Source: Trogon surrucura
Lineage: Eukaryota > Chordata > Aves > Trogoniformes > Trogonidae
Length of the DNA stretch: 64,000 nt
Assembly: GCA_020746105.1 (NCBI GenBank)
Contig: CM036622.1
Location: 20,251,487 to 20,315,486 of the forward strand
Direction of reading: 5' to 3'
The notes below the pieces were generated by a model, which was not told the origin of the DNA, ran no database searches, and saw nothing but the letters and a program-made list of their open reading frames with translations. Positions 13,601 to 25,325 of the stretch are shown here, piece by piece (within the stretch, counting starts at the first letter, position 1; each line of letters opens with the position of its first letter). Both the position numbers and the translations under genes were made by a program.

Positions 13601-16600
13601 ATGTATAGATGGGTGTACATGTAGGTGTTAGAGAACTTTTCCTGTTTTTCACCATTCTTATTTCACCTGTTAGTTCTCACTTAGAGGAAGAAAACCTCCC
13701 AGATAGTAATACAGCTTGTTAGGTGTATGCTGCGAATACACAGACAACACACAGTGAACCCAATGTGTTTGTTTCTGATCTATCTGCAAGTATGTCTGTA
13801 TGAGGCCAGGATCTCACTCCTAACAACTGTTTGGTGATGGGACTGCTTGCCCTGAGCCTTTTGGTGAGTGCCCTGGGCAGAACTGTGTTGCTCTTCTGAT
13901 CCCCTTTGTAGATCCAGTTGTGGGATTAGTACTGCCTGGCTTGCCAGAAGTTTCTCAGTTGCCACAGGTTCAAGCCGTGCTGAGAAGATTGGTGTAAGAC
14001 ACTTTTGCTTCCGTGACCTTCAGCCTGTCCACAGTAAGAGACTCTGTTAGAAGCTCTTGGCTCATGCTTGTACCTTTGTGTTTAGGAATTGCTTCTTTCC
14101 ACCACAGAAGATAACTTTATGTTGAAAATCCCATTCCCTGGATCTCTGAAGGAGGGCACTCAGCCTTGTTCAGTACTAAGCCATTTGCTGACCAGCACAG
14201 CTGGGAAACTGCATTGGTGATACCAAGAGAATTACTAGAAAGCCTGCCCAGAATGACTGTCACGCCCTGTAGCAAGGGGCATTTTTTTCCTTTCTCTTCT
14301 ATTGCTTTGTTCATTTGTGTGAAATGTTTGGAGTAGTAGTGGCGTGAATGATACTCAAAAGCAGAATTTACGAAATGTGACACCCCCGCCCCCCTCCCCA
14401 GAGCAGTTTGCTGTCTGTCTCCCTAGCTACTCTCAGCCTTGCGATGGTGTTGGTTTCGGTGTGGCCGCCCGTTGGGGATTTGTGGGAATACTGCAGCAAA
14501 TCATCCTGCATGCAAGGCTGACCTCTGGGAGGCTAACAAATTGAGGTGAGCCAGCTGGTGTGATAGGACACTGCTGACAGACAGAGCATGCTCAGACCTG
14601 GGGGAGAAAGGTAGCTCGGTCTGCAGATGGTGCCGAGAGCTTAGAGACAATTTTTCTTCTTTACGGTGGCAGGGAAAGAAGAGGACCGGAGCGTGTTCGT
14701 TCCCCTGCAGAGCGTAGCTTTAAGGTGTCTTCATTTTTTTCTTTCTTCTGTGAAATAGGGGCACTGGGTAGCATTTCCTGTTATTTAGCAACACCAGGTA
14801 TGCATGCATGCGCTGAAACACTCATCTGCCAGCCGTAGTACTTCCAAGATTAAAAAGGTTGCAGATGTTACGAATTACTGTGTTCTCTGCCGAGTGTTAC
14901 TGTAACTGGGCTCTGTTTGCTGTGCTGATCACATAACGGCTCTGAATTTGGTTTTGTTGGCGCTCCTGGCTGCAGCGCACTTTCGGGGGGAGGGGGGGAC
15001 AAGCCTGTGTTTTGATGCGATCTCCTTGATTCCTCCACCCCTCCCCGCAACTTCGCGCTGAATCTCTCCTCTGTGGCTTCACTTGTGTGGGAAGGAGGTC
15101 AGTAGTTCATTTGTAATCCCAGGGCTTTGTAGTCCTCCTTTGTTTGACTGGTGGTTTGCTTTATCATTTTCAAACAAAAGTCTCATAGGGAAAATGTCTT
15201 TGATCTGGATTAAATTCTATAGGTTTTCAGAAGCGTATTTCTTACTGGATAGGTGCGGCTTTGGAATTACTTTAGGGTTTGGGTTTTTTTACACTCCACT
15301 AAAAACCATGCTAATGTAGAGCTTGTGGTAACCAAGGAAGGATTTTTGCTGTTCTTACTGGATGCACTGTGCTCTGAACAGTTTTGCCTCCTGCTTAGAA
15401 TTTGCAGCACACAGTAGTGGTCTCAGGCACCATTCTGATGGGAAACGGAGAGCTTGCGCTGTAAATAGTGCTAAGCACTAGTCCTACTATCCAAATAACA
15501 CAGGTACTTTTCCCATAGGAGAATAGAGAAAGAAAGGATAGGTAAAATACGGAAAATAACAAACGTCAGCTTGAGTCTAAAGCCACAGTTGCAGTAGCAG
15601 AAGCTCAGCTTGTTCAGTACTTCGAGATTTCGCATCATATTCTTTTAAATTGACTTTTGTGGCATTAGTAAATTCTCCCTTCAGCCACCCCCACGCCGTC
15701 TTTGCTCCAAGTAGACCAGCGAAGTCCGATAAACCTGCTGCTCTCTGACACGTTTTTGTTTCTGACAAAGGTATCTTGCTTGCAGACTAAAAGCAAGAGA
15801 CCAGGCAAAATGAGAGGGTTTTTACTTGTGTGACACTGCCATTAACACCAATAAAATCTGATAGGTTTTGATGGGATACTCAGGAATAAACTTTTGTCTG
15901 TAAAGCTTCCCCCTCTGTCTGGTTATTTTGAGGACCCTGGATTTTCATCCTTAGGCTTGGGACTGTCTGAAGGTGAAGACTTGATGTCTGAGAGAAATAC
16001 TTTTTTCTTTCTCAGCTCATTTTTCTTGCATCTCCCACTTCAAGCGTGTTTGTCAGAAATGCATCTGATTTAGGGAGATTTTCTGGAGATCAAGGCTAGT
16101 TTTTGTCTGGGGAAAGAATTTCATACTCTGTGTCACTCTGGATGGAGAAGAAATCTTGGAAATGTGGACCTTAAAAGCCTAAGATGTATTTTCTTTCATT
16201 TCATACTTTTAGCTCAGTTTTGTGGCTTATTTATATGCATTGCTTACAGTTAGATTTTTTTTTTTCACCCATTCTTTTATGGATCAATGCAGCAGTATTA
16301 ATAAATATTAAATCAGTGGCTGCTAGTCAATGTGAAAGCCAGGCTGGATCTTTTCCTGTCCAAGCTCTCACAGACTCTGAAATTAAATGAAAAAAAACAT
16401 AGATTTTTCTATTGGGAAGCCCAACCGTAGCCACCAATATTCTCCTGTTCGAATTGAAGTTACATTTGCAGTAGGGAGCACTGCACAGAGCCTCAGTCTC
16501 CTTAGTTACTTAAACCCATAGAGTTAAGGTATTCTTATTTTTCATACCTCCTCTTTGTGTCAGGCTTCGTTAATGATATTTGTATCTTTAACTGCTGGGT

Positions 16601-19600
16601 TTGCTAAAGCTTCAAGAATCTACTCTTTCCCTGTTTAAAAAGGCAGCACTTCTTTCTACACTTGGCTGCTTTTTGCAAAGAAAATGTTCCAGTACATCAA
16701 TCATTCAGTGTACCATCCTTTTTTCTTTAATATGATATGTACTGTGAAAGATATATGTGTCTCATTAAATAAATACAGTGAATAAGATGATAACAGCCTT
16801 TTGGGCTGTGAGGTTTGACTTGCTTGTAGTTCTGCAGGAATCTGTGACAGAGATGAGAATAAAAGCAAATTCTGGCTGCCAAATTCCAACTCCCCCTCCT
16901 TCCTATTGAGAAAGTTGCCTTCTAGCAACTTCTGCTTCGAGCATGAATAAAGTAGGTATTTAAAACTACATGTGTTACATATGACTGCATCCTTAGCTAA
17001 GCCTCTTGCATTGGGGATGGGAGAAAGAACAAGAAGACATTTTGCAGGGGGTGTCTGAAATGCCATGTTTGCACATTTTTCTTTTCCCATACTGGTCTCG
17101 GGAAGCCAGCCTGGCAAGAGATGGATCTGGGGGTAGGATGTGCTAATGGGGGAAATGTCCTCCAGGAGGGAATATCTGCTTCCTCTGCCCATCTCCTGCC
17201 CGTGAGGCTCTGCCTCCTTCCCTGACCCTGGCAGGAGCAGCCCCAGTCTGCTTCCACTTGTGCCAAGCCAAGCTAAAGCCAACTGGCCTCCATGTAGAGG
17301 CATTTCTCTCTGTGCATAGAGTGGTGATGCTCTCTGGAAATGTTTGTCCTTTGTGATTTTTTTTTCCATTTCACGATTGGTTTTAGGTTGCTGTAGCTCT
17401 GGGAAACTGAGCTTTAGTTTGAAAAGTGCTTGGGCAGTTGGTAACAAAAGCTGGCAAAGCCTGAGTAGACAAACCCAGCACTTCTCATTCCGTTAATATC
17501 TGCAGGACTAGGTGGTCCCCTTTTAGAAGTGCTGTTCACCCCGGTGACTCTTGTTCTCCCTAATCAAGCTCTTATTTTTTTCCTTGAAGGGTCTTACTAA
17601 TGTATATTTGTGTCTTTTGTTTGTTTTTTACTGTGTGGGCTTTGTAGCTTTACTCCTGATTTTGTAGATAGATTGTGATTTTTCAAACCGAAATTTAAAA
17701 CATTGGTTTTCGAATTAGTGGCTTTAAAGTACTGATTAATCTTACCCTAGTTTTGCAATTAAGAAAAGAACAACGAGACTTGTCTCTTAAATGAGTCCAA
17801 ACAGTCCTTTACACCAGCTGCCTATTAGTAGAAATTCATCTCTCCCATCCAACCCACTCTGATCTCCCTGATGTGTTAACAAGAGATGAAGAGCAGTGTC
17901 TCCATCTGTGCTTCCTATTGCTTTCCCACGTGCTGAGGATGTTTAAGATATCAGATGACCAGCAGCTGACAGGCAGAAGGTGTTACTGTGTCCAAACTTC
18001 CGTGAGAGTGCTGTGGATCTGCAAGGTGCTTGAGATCTTTGCCGGAGGTGCCTGCTGAACATACCAGATGCCTGCTCCCGAGGGCTTTGCCTGTTCACTA
18101 GTCAGTGCTAGTTAGAGAAGGAGTAGCTGGATTGAGAGGATGAAGCTGTGATCATTTTGCTCAGTGCGTGGGGCTGGAGGAAGAAAGTGGGGTAAGCTCT
18201 TCATGCTCATAGTATCTTTTGGAAAAAGAGCTGACCAAAAATAGAGTCCCTCCCACAGGCTCTTGCCCTCTGGAGCAACATCCATTGTGGCTGAACAGCA
18301 AACCTCAGAACATGCGCTTATTTCTGAAATGCTGCCCCTCTGCCCTGTCGGTACTGCTGGCAGGGAAATCTGCTGCTTCCACCTCCCTCTCTCACTGCCT
18401 CTTCTCCCCTGCAGCCCACTCCTGTCTGGAGTCCTCAAGGGCACGTCCTCTTCCCTCCCGTGGGGCATCATTGCCCTCTGCTAGCTTGGCAGTGAGAAGC
18501 TCTGTGCTACTTTTAAGTGCCTGTCTCTTCTGGCTGGGCTCTAGTCTATCAGCTGTCGTGTCTTCTGTTGCTGAAGGATGGTGCTTTAGCATTTCAAAGC
18601 AGAGAGTAAAAAAATGCCAGTCCGTGCAATTTCTTTAGTAACTGGGACACGTTGCTTATATGGAGCAAAGCTGTGGTTATCCCAGTATCACTGGGAAGTG
18701 AGAGGGTGGATGAGTGTGGTAGAGATGGGGAGGAGAGAGTCTGTGGGCAGCTGGGGGGTGTGAATGGCCTAGATGCTGACCTGTATGTAGAAAGAAACGG
18801 CATAGAGTACTCTGCTGTTAAGGAAAGTAGCAGTGTGTCTGGCCTGCCACTTCTGCAGGTGTTTTTCAGTTCTTAAGATGTTGTCCCATGACACCGTGGG
18901 AGGGGAGTAACAGCTCTAGACCCATTTTGTGAGGGAGATTTAGTAACGAAAGTTTCTTTTATTGTGAAGCGGCTCTCCTCAGGTGGAAGACTAAATGCTT
19001 TCACCTCTTTCAGGTAAAAAGAAACCTGCTTCCTGGGGAAGTTTCCCATCCAAGGATGACTACTGCTGACATTTAGTGGCTGATTTCATCTTGGGGAACT
19101 GAGGAACCAGGGAACATGGAGAGGGATTGCTTGCCTTTAACCCCTTGGTGCAACCTCTGCTGGGTATGTAAAAGCAAACAGCGGGATCTTTTGTTACTAT
19201 ATATGTTCTGTCACTTCCTGAAGGACCAAAGATTTTAGTTCCCCAAGGTCTGTGTTCACTGAAAGCATCAGATGAAAAGAATTGGTGGGTGATAAAATGT
19301 GGGAAAACAGGCAAAGAATTAAGTTCCCTGAGTACCTGTGAGATTCTCCTTTCAGTTCTGCCAGTGACACCCCTTCCTGTCCACATCCCCTTGCTCACTT
19401 CCATCAGAAACAGTTTTCAGTCAAGCAGCATGAACCAGAATTTACAAACTGGCAAGGAAGACCAGAAATGAAGATAGATTCCTTTAGCGTTGCAAGCTTT
19501 TAACACTCATTCCTGACACCTGGTTGGCTAAAGCAGATACGCTCCCTTCAGCTAAGTGCAGGGAAGTGAAAGAGCTGCAGTGATGGAGGAGGTGGAGGAA

Positions 19601-21099
19601 GGCCTTGCAGGTGATGTTTATTAAAAAGTTGAGTTGTTCATTTGTAGCCACGTAGCAGGTATTGCTGTAGGAGAGACTGAAATTAAAGTTGCTAACCTCC
19701 GAACGTTGGCTGCATCCATCAGGTTGCATCTCTGGTGCCTCTTATGCCCTTCCCATGAGGCTGGAGAGGAGACAACAAACCAGTCAGGACTGAAGCATTA
19801 GGACAGGCTGTTTCCAAGGAGGCCTGTTTGACTCAGGGGGTTTATAATGGTCAACAGGGCTCTCCACCACTGCAGGTGCCGATGAGGTGCAGGTGGTGTC
19901 AGTGGTGTTTTTATGGGCTTCTGGTGCCTTTGAAACACTTGTACATCCACACTCTCCCTGCCATACTGGAATAAAAAAGAGGCCGCATGGGTTTCTCCCC
20001 TGCCAGGTTCTTGCAACTTGCTTTGACTCCGTTGAACTTGTAGGTGCTTTGTTCTTCTGACCTGCAGCTGTTAACTTCCACAGTGCCTGCAGGCTGGCCT
20101 TCATGTGAAGCGTGTGCTTACAGCAGAAGATTGATTGTTCGAGGTCTCCTTCATGTACTGGTGAGCAGGCTTTGCACAGGGCTACTTGGACTCAATCCTT
20201 TCCTTGGTGATGCTGCTGAAGTCATTTAAAGCTGTGCTCATAAGATGAGAGGTCTGTAGTGGAGAGGTTATGTGGAGAGTTGAATTACACCATTACACAC
20301 TTTTCAAAGATAGTGAAGAAATAAAATAAAGCTTTGGAAGTCTAGTACCCACAAAATAGCTTAAGATCCGTCCCCATAAAAAATTTATTTTCCTGAAAAC
20401 TGGTTTGGTTGCATTAGCAGAGCCTAACCGAGTGATGTACTGCTGTTCCCAGGGAGGTTTCCATTCAAGGCTTTCCTTGGAACCGCCATGGTTGAGAGTT
20501 GCAAAGCCATCAGGAGCAGCAGTCATGCCCTGTTATAGAGAAGGAAAGATTGAGAGGTGATGTGACAGCCATCGTCCATCTGTGCAGGGTACCTGTGGCA
20601 CCTGGAACAAGACCAGACTTGAAGTTGTTGTGGTGGAAACAAAGGCTGAGTGTTGGGAAAGAGTTTATGACAGGCCTTCATGCCTTATTGCTAGAGACTG
20701 GCTGGAGAGATGAATGAGTGTTAAGAATGAGGTAGGTAAGTATCTTTTGGGAGTGATTTGGGGAGAGCTCATCCTCCCCTGGTAATTAGATGATAGCTCT
20801 GGTTCTCTTCCCATTTAGTTTTCCATGGTTGAAACTAATACACCACCTTTTCAATTTGCTGCTTGCTACATGAGGCAGTTTTTTCAGACAACTTGCCAAA
20901 GTAGGTGGACTTTATTTCTATTTCATTTGAGTAGCTAGAGCTGCTCTGAAATTGAAATGAATTTGTTGCTCAGGTCCCCAGAGACCACCTCTTGAATCTG
21001 TGTGGCTTACAGCTCACACTCATTTCTTTGGCATTGTTCAGTCTCCCACGTACCTTCAGTTCTTCCCGAGAGAGGGACTCCGCAGGCTGCTGGGATCTC

Positions 21100-21152
21100 A
21101 CAAACTGTAGGGATCCCTTCTAACTTCAATGAATTCTATGAATGATTCTCCA
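21100..21152 (+). mobile_element. Old CR1 3'-tail remnant (plus orientation)
   Basis: The segment has gggatcccttctaacttcaa followed by gaattctatgaatgattct, matching the CR1 3' end and a degenerate octamer tail in sense orientation. How far the element extends to the left, perhaps into 20.5-21.1 kb, cannot be judged by eye. Confidence 0.6.
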
Positions 21153-22395
21153 TTCAACTCCAAGCTGCATGAACTGAATTGCAGGACCAAGCTTTTAGGC
21201 TGCAATATCCCTTTTCAGAAGAACTCCCTTTGCAACAGAGGAGGTGCTGTCTTCCTCCACTCTGGCGTATAAGAACTAGCATCTCTGGGTTGAAATGTGA
21301 AGGGACTATTGTTTGGGATGTCAGACCACGTGCCTGAGACATGGCTTTTTTTCCCCCTGCAAACTTGCATCAGAGGGAGTTTAAATCGCTGCCTTTAAAA
21401 CATGCAGCTAGAAACAGTCTGATCAGGTACATACCAATCATAAATTTTGCTCCCTAAAGCTCCCTGTGAGTCATGGCTGCAATTACTTGCAGCCTGACTA
21501 GAGGTGAACCTTGATGCGTAATGAAAATTGAAGCCCATGAATACTGTAGGTGAATCAATATCATGGCGGAAATTCACAGTTGAAAATATAATCAATATGC
21601 TGATATAAGCCAGTAGTGTTTCTACATAGAAAGAGAGCAGTGGCAGGATCTCTCCTGTAACAAACAGCAAAAGAAACAGGGAGACCTTAGAGCAGCACAG
21701 AAAAGATCCTCAGGTTAGGATGGGAAAATGCCGACACTGGAAACACTTCAAATGTATTCCCTCCCCATATGGGTAAGGCTTGGCTGTTCTTGGGCAAGTC
21801 AGGCTCTCGTTAAATGAAGATTTGATTGCCTTAATGAAATATAAGTTCCTCAAAGAGTGAAGTTCTTCTCTCTCCCATGACATTATTTCTTTTGGAAGAC
21901 AGTGGCAGCTTCTAGCCTTTGATCCTGGATTACAGCCAAAGAAGCAACTGACTCAGGAGTCTCCCATGGGGCAATCCACACACCTGCGAGTCCTCCCACC
22001 ACTCATCCCAATAAAATTGAATTGGGTGTTACGTTCACCAGTTCACATTTTGTGTTGGAATGGAGTGTAGCAAAATCTATACTTGGCAATATTCCTTGTA
22101 CTATTATTGTCTGCACAATAAAGGCGAGAGGCAGAGTCGGGTACTCACAACGAGAGAAGGAGCCAGGTCTCCTAGCCCCGCGAGAGTGGCCCAGTGATTG
22201 CAGTACTCTCTTTCCTCTCACTGTTGGAGTGGTCTGCAAAAAGCAGTGTGAGCTAAAGTCCCAGGGAACATACTTTTTTTTTCTGACAAAGCTTCATAGA
22301 GCTCATCCTCGAACTCTTTTGCTTTTTCTCCTCTAAAAGGGCAGAAATGGAAATGAGACAGGAGGACTTCCCGTGGAGCAGCTTCTCTGCTCTGC

Positions 22396-22410
22396 TTTTT
22401 TTTTTTTTTT
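22396..22410 (+). repeat. Poly-T run (15)
   Basis: Homopolymer of 15 T, about 95 bases before the 3' end of the minus-strand CR1 at 22505. Confidence 0.9.
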
Positions 22411-22504
22411 GACAGTTTCGGGTAGTGCTTTGGCACTCTTTTCTTCTTTTCTCTCATTCCCTGGAAAGGGGGCAAAAATTGCTGAAAAAAGCCTAAACTC
22501 TCTT

Positions 22505-23425
22505 GAATCATAGAATCATAGAATCATAGAATGTTAGGGATTGGAAGGGACCTCGAAAGATCATCAAGTCCAATCCCCCTGCCAGTGCAGGAATGCCTAG
22601 ACTATGCCACACAGAAACGTGTCCAGGCAGGTCTTGAATGTCTCCAGAGAAGGAGACTCCACAACCTCTCTGGGCAGCCTGTTCCAGGGCTCCGTCACCC
22701 TCACTGACAAGAAGTTTCTTCTCGAGTTTAAGCGGAACCTCTTATGTTCCAGTTTCAGCCCATTACCCCTTGTCCTATCAGTGGTTGTCACCGAGAAGAG
22801 CCTGGGTCCATCCTCGTGACACTCACCCTTGATATATTTGTAAACATTAATGAGGTCACCCCTCAGCCTCCTCTTCTCCAAACTAAAGAGCCCCAGCTCC
22901 CTCAGTCTTTTCTCATAAGGGAGATGCTCCACTCCCTTCATCATCCTAGTTGCCCTGTGCTGGACTCTCTCCAGCAGTTGCCTGTCTTTCTTGAACTGAG
23001 GGGCCCAGAACTGGACACAATATTCCAGATGGGGTCTCACCAGGGCAGAGTAGAGGGGAAGGAGAACCTCTCTCGACCTACTAACCACCCCCCTTCTAAT
23101 ACACCCCAGGATGCCATTGGCCTTCCTGGCCACAAGGGCAAAGTGCTGGCTCATGGTCATCCTGCTGTCCACCAAGACTCCCAGGTCCCTTTCCCCTACA
23201 CTGCTCTCTAATAAGTCATTCCCCAACTTATACTGGAACCTGGGGCTGTTCCTACCCAGATGCAAGACTCTACACTTACCCTTGTTATATTTCATTAAAT
23301 TTTTCCCTGCCCAACGCTCCATCCTGTCCAGGTCTCGCTGAATGGCAGCACAGCCTTCTGGTGTGTCAGCCACTCCTCCCAGCTTGGTGTCATCAGCAAA
23401 CTTGCTGATAGTACTCTCTGTAGTC
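22505..23425 (-). mobile_element. CR1 non-LTR retrotransposon, 5'-truncated, next to the POMGNT2 coding exon
   Basis: Minus-strand CR1. Its 3' end has three octamer-type units, (aatcatag)n, at about 22505-22530. ORF2 is retained from the FADDTKLGG box (near 23390-23415) to its stop. The 5' breakpoint is near 23420-23425, after which POMGNT2 intron sequence begins. This leaves only about 75 bases to the POMGNT2 acceptor AG at 23498. It is antisense to POMGNT2. It is close in sequence to the 6.4-7.6 kb copy, with small differences throughout. Confidence 0.95.
22597..23415 (-). pseudogene. CR1 ORF2 C-terminal fragment, frame intact
   Basis: An open frame of about 270 codons, from [11 protein letters not shown] through [33 protein letters not shown] and [17 protein letters not shown] to the ORF2 stop. 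It keeps only the last reverse transcriptase motif and the C-terminal region, so it cannot be active alone. No frameshift is visible, unlike the copy at 6.4-7.6 kb. Confidence 0.9.
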
Positions 23426-23514
23426 CATAAAAATGTGATTTGCGGTGGAGCTGTAAACCTGATGTTTAAATGGTCCCTTTCTCGGTTTATTTTCCACAGG
23501 TCTTTGCCCTCGCC

Positions 23515-23577
23515 ATGTCAAGGAGCATTAACGATGTGTTCCCTCTCCATTGCATTCCCCACCTGTCATCTTGCTAG
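23515..23577 (+). promoter_or_regulatory. Upstream ORF 1 in the POMGNT2 leader (20 codons plus stop)
   Basis: An ATG at 23515 with a purine (G) at -3 opens a 20-codon frame that stops at TAG 23575-23577, 14 bases before the main start. If the exon begins at 23500 this ORF is in every mature transcript using that acceptor, and it could reduce initiation at the main ATG. Function is inferred. Confidence 0.45.
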
Positions 23578-23584
23578 GATCTAA
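23534..23584 (+). promoter_or_regulatory. Upstream ORF 2 in the POMGNT2 leader (16 codons plus stop)
   Basis: An ATG at 23534, in a different frame from upstream ORF 1, runs to TAA 23582-23584, only 7 bases before the main ATG. It overlaps upstream ORF 1. Any regulatory role is inference. Confidence 0.35.
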
Positions 23585-23591
23585 CTACAGA

Positions 23592-25325
23592 ATGAACATA
23601 GCAGCTGTGTTGAATGCCCTGCTCGTGTCAGTCCTCGCTGCTGTGCTATGGAAATACATCAAGCTGCGAGAGCATGCCTTCATGGTCGAAGAGGAGTTGG
23701 TCCTTATGCGTCAGTCTCAGGAACTCTCTCAGGTTCAGATCGACTACCATGCAGCTCTCCAGGCGCTGGTGGAGGACGGTACCAGGATGGTGTGCACCGG
23801 CAGGATGCACACCGACCGCATCTGCCGCTTTGAGTCCCTCTGCTACTCTACAGAGGCCGAGGAGTTTGTCTACTTTCACAGCAACTCCTCAGTCATGCTG
23901 CCCAACCTGGGCTCCCGGAGGTTCCAGCCAGCTCTTCTTGACCTCTCCTCAGTGGAAGATCATAACACTCAGTACTTCAACTTTGTGGAGCTGCCAGCTG
24001 CTGCGCTGAAATTTATGCCAAAGCCAGTCTTTGTGCCTGATGTGGCACTGATCGCCAACAGGTTCAACCCAGACAACCTGATGCATGTCTTTCATGATGA
24101 CCTCCTCCCCATTTATTACACCATGCAGCAGTTCTCCGATTTAGATCTGGAGGCACGACTCTTTTTCATGGAAGGGTGGGGTGAAGGTGTTCACTTTGAC
24201 CTCTACAAGTTACTGAGTAACAAGCAGCCACTCCTCAGGGAGCAGCTTAAAACCCTGGGCAGGCTCCTCTGCTTTACCAAATCCTATGTAGGACTGTCCA
24301 AAATCACTACCTGGTACCAGTACGGATTTGTCCAGCCACAGGGGCCGAAGGCTAACATCTTGGTTTCTGGTAATGAGATCAGGCAGTTCACCAAATTCAT
24401 GATGCAGAAGCTGAACATCAGCTTGGAGGAAAGCTCCAGTGAGGAGTATATCGTACTGTTCAGTCGAACGCTCAACAGACTTGTCCTAAATGAGGCAGAA
24501 CTAATCCTGGCTCTCGCTCAGGAGTTTCAGATGAAAACCATTACTGTCTCTCTGGAAGAGCATTCATTTTCTGACATCGTCCAGTTGATCAGCAACGCAT
24601 CCATGCTGGTCAGCATGCATGGGGCCCAGTTAGTCATGTCTCTCTTCCTGCCAAGAGGTGCCACGGTGGTGGAGCTCTTTCCTTACGCTATCAACCCCGA
24701 ACACTATACCCCTTACAAAACCCTGGCAACCCTTCCTGGTATGGACCTGCACTACATCGCTTGGCAGAACACCAACAGGGAAGACACTGTTACCTACCCA
24801 GACAGACCTTGGGATCAGGGTGGGATTGCTCATCTGGACAAGGCCGAGCAAGAGCGCATCATTAAGAGCACAGAGGTGCCGCGACACCTTTGCTGCCGCA
24901 ACCCCGAGTGGCTGTTCCGTGCCTACCAGGACACGAAGGTGAACATACCGTCTCTCATCCAGGCCATCAAGCAGACTAAGTCCACGCCTGGACTCAAGAA
25001 GCAGAAGTGGTCTGGTAGCCTCTACCCTGGCAAAGTGAGGGATGCCAAGTGTCAAGCCTCTGTCCAGGGCACGAGCGAAGCTAAACTTGCCGTGTCCTGG
25101 CACATCCCCTGGAACCTGAAGTATCTCAAGGTCAGAGAAGTGAAATATGAAGTGTGGATACAAGAGCAAGGGGAAAACACTTACATGCCTTATATTTTGT
25201 CCCATCAGAATCACACCTTCTCAGAAAACATTAAGCCCTTCACAATATACCTGGTGTGGATACGCTGCATCTTCAACAAAAATCTTCTGGGACCTTTTGC
25301 AGATGTGCTCTTGTGTAGTACATAA
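23592..25325 (+). CDS. POMGNT2: Protein O-linked-mannose beta-1,4-N-acetylglucosaminyltransferase 2 (complete coding exon)
   Basis: A 577-residue uninterrupted frame that I recognise as POMGNT2 (GTDC2; the human protein is about 580 aa). The family enzyme transfers GlcNAc from UDP-GlcNAc in beta-1,4 linkage to O-mannose on alpha-dystroglycan in the ER, starting the core M3 glycan. Visible: a short cytosolic tail and signal-anchor helix at about residues 4-20 (type II topology); a GT61/DUF563-type catalytic region at about 80-450, with FHDDLLP near 168 and SMHGAQL near 341; a fibronectin type III-like domain at about 484-577; N-glycosylation sequons at N98, N275, N335 and N540. I chose the ATG at 23592 because it begins the anchor sequence [11 protein letters not shown]. 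The frame is open 14 codons further upstream, but with no ATG. The whole CDS lies in one exon, as is usual for this gene. No frameshift or missing motif is seen. Confidence 0.97.
   Translation: MNIAAVLNALLVSVLAAVLWKYIKLREHAFMVEEELVLMRQSQELSQVQIDYHAALQALVEDGTRMVCTGRMHTDRICRFESLCYSTEAEEFVYFHSNSSVMLPNLGSRRFQPALLDLSSVEDHNTQYFNFVELPAAALKFMPKPVFVPDVALIANRFNPDNLMHVFHDDLLPIYYTMQQFSDLDLEARLFFMEGWGEGVHFDLYKLLSNKQPLLREQLKTLGRLLCFTKSYVGLSKITTWYQYGFVQPQGPKANILVSGNEIRQFTKFMMQKLNISLEESSSEEYIVLFSRTLNRLVLNEAELILALAQEFQMKTITVSLEEHSFSDIVQLISNASMLVSMHGAQLVMSLFLPRGATVVELFPYAINPEHYTPYKTLATLPGMDLHYIAWQNTNREDTVTYPDRPWDQGGIAHLDKAEQERIIKSTEVPRHLCCRNPEWLFRAYQDTKVNIPSLIQAIKQTKSTPGLKKQKWSGSLYPGKVRDAKCQASVQGTSEAKLAVSWHIPWNLKYLKVREVKYEVWIQEQGENTYMPYILSHQNHTFSENIKPFTIYLVWIRCIFNKNLLGPFADVLLCST

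Larger units (their letters stand above)
7601..22504. other. Non-coding: no supported gene, probable POMGNT2 intron or upstream flank
   Basis: Only short unconserved ORFs, two old CR1 tails (listed) and a 36-bp-period direct repeat. GC-rich patches at 14380-14480 and 14960-15070 have few CpGs and are not convincing promoters. The longest open frame (minus, 16701-17447) is discussed as a finding. Confidence 0.5.
23500..23591 (+). other. POMGNT2: POMGNT2 5' UTR part of the coding exon, with splice acceptor
   Basis: A pyrimidine-rich tract ending in ttttccacag has its AG at 23498-23499, so the exon should begin at 23500, 92 bases before the start codon. This implies a separate upstream non-coding exon, not identified here. 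The leader contains two short upstream ORFs, listed separately. The acceptor call rests on motif and position only. Confidence 0.75.

Noticed and set aside
14381-14998. C-rich run at 14381-14400 and G-rich run at 14985-14998 as possible quadruplexes
   Set aside because: Each has only three separable runs of three or more, so a standard four-tract quadruplex is not supported.
20500-20730. Possible CR1 body (gagaggtgatgtgacagcca) upstream of the 21.1-kb tail
   Set aside because: Only a few words match CR1 and the expected downstream order is not followed, so I annotated only the clear tail.
22020-22250. A GC-shifted stretch with caataaaggcgagaggcaga, reminiscent of an LTR R/U5 region
   Set aside because: No matching second LTR, primer-binding site, target duplication or internal retroviral coding sequence is seen. 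One AATAAA-containing patch is not enough.
24630-25214. A 194-codon minus-strand open frame inside the POMGNT2 coding exon
   Set aside because: It is the antisense shadow of the POMGNT2 frame, caused by codon bias. It matches no known family and has no promoter or splice context.
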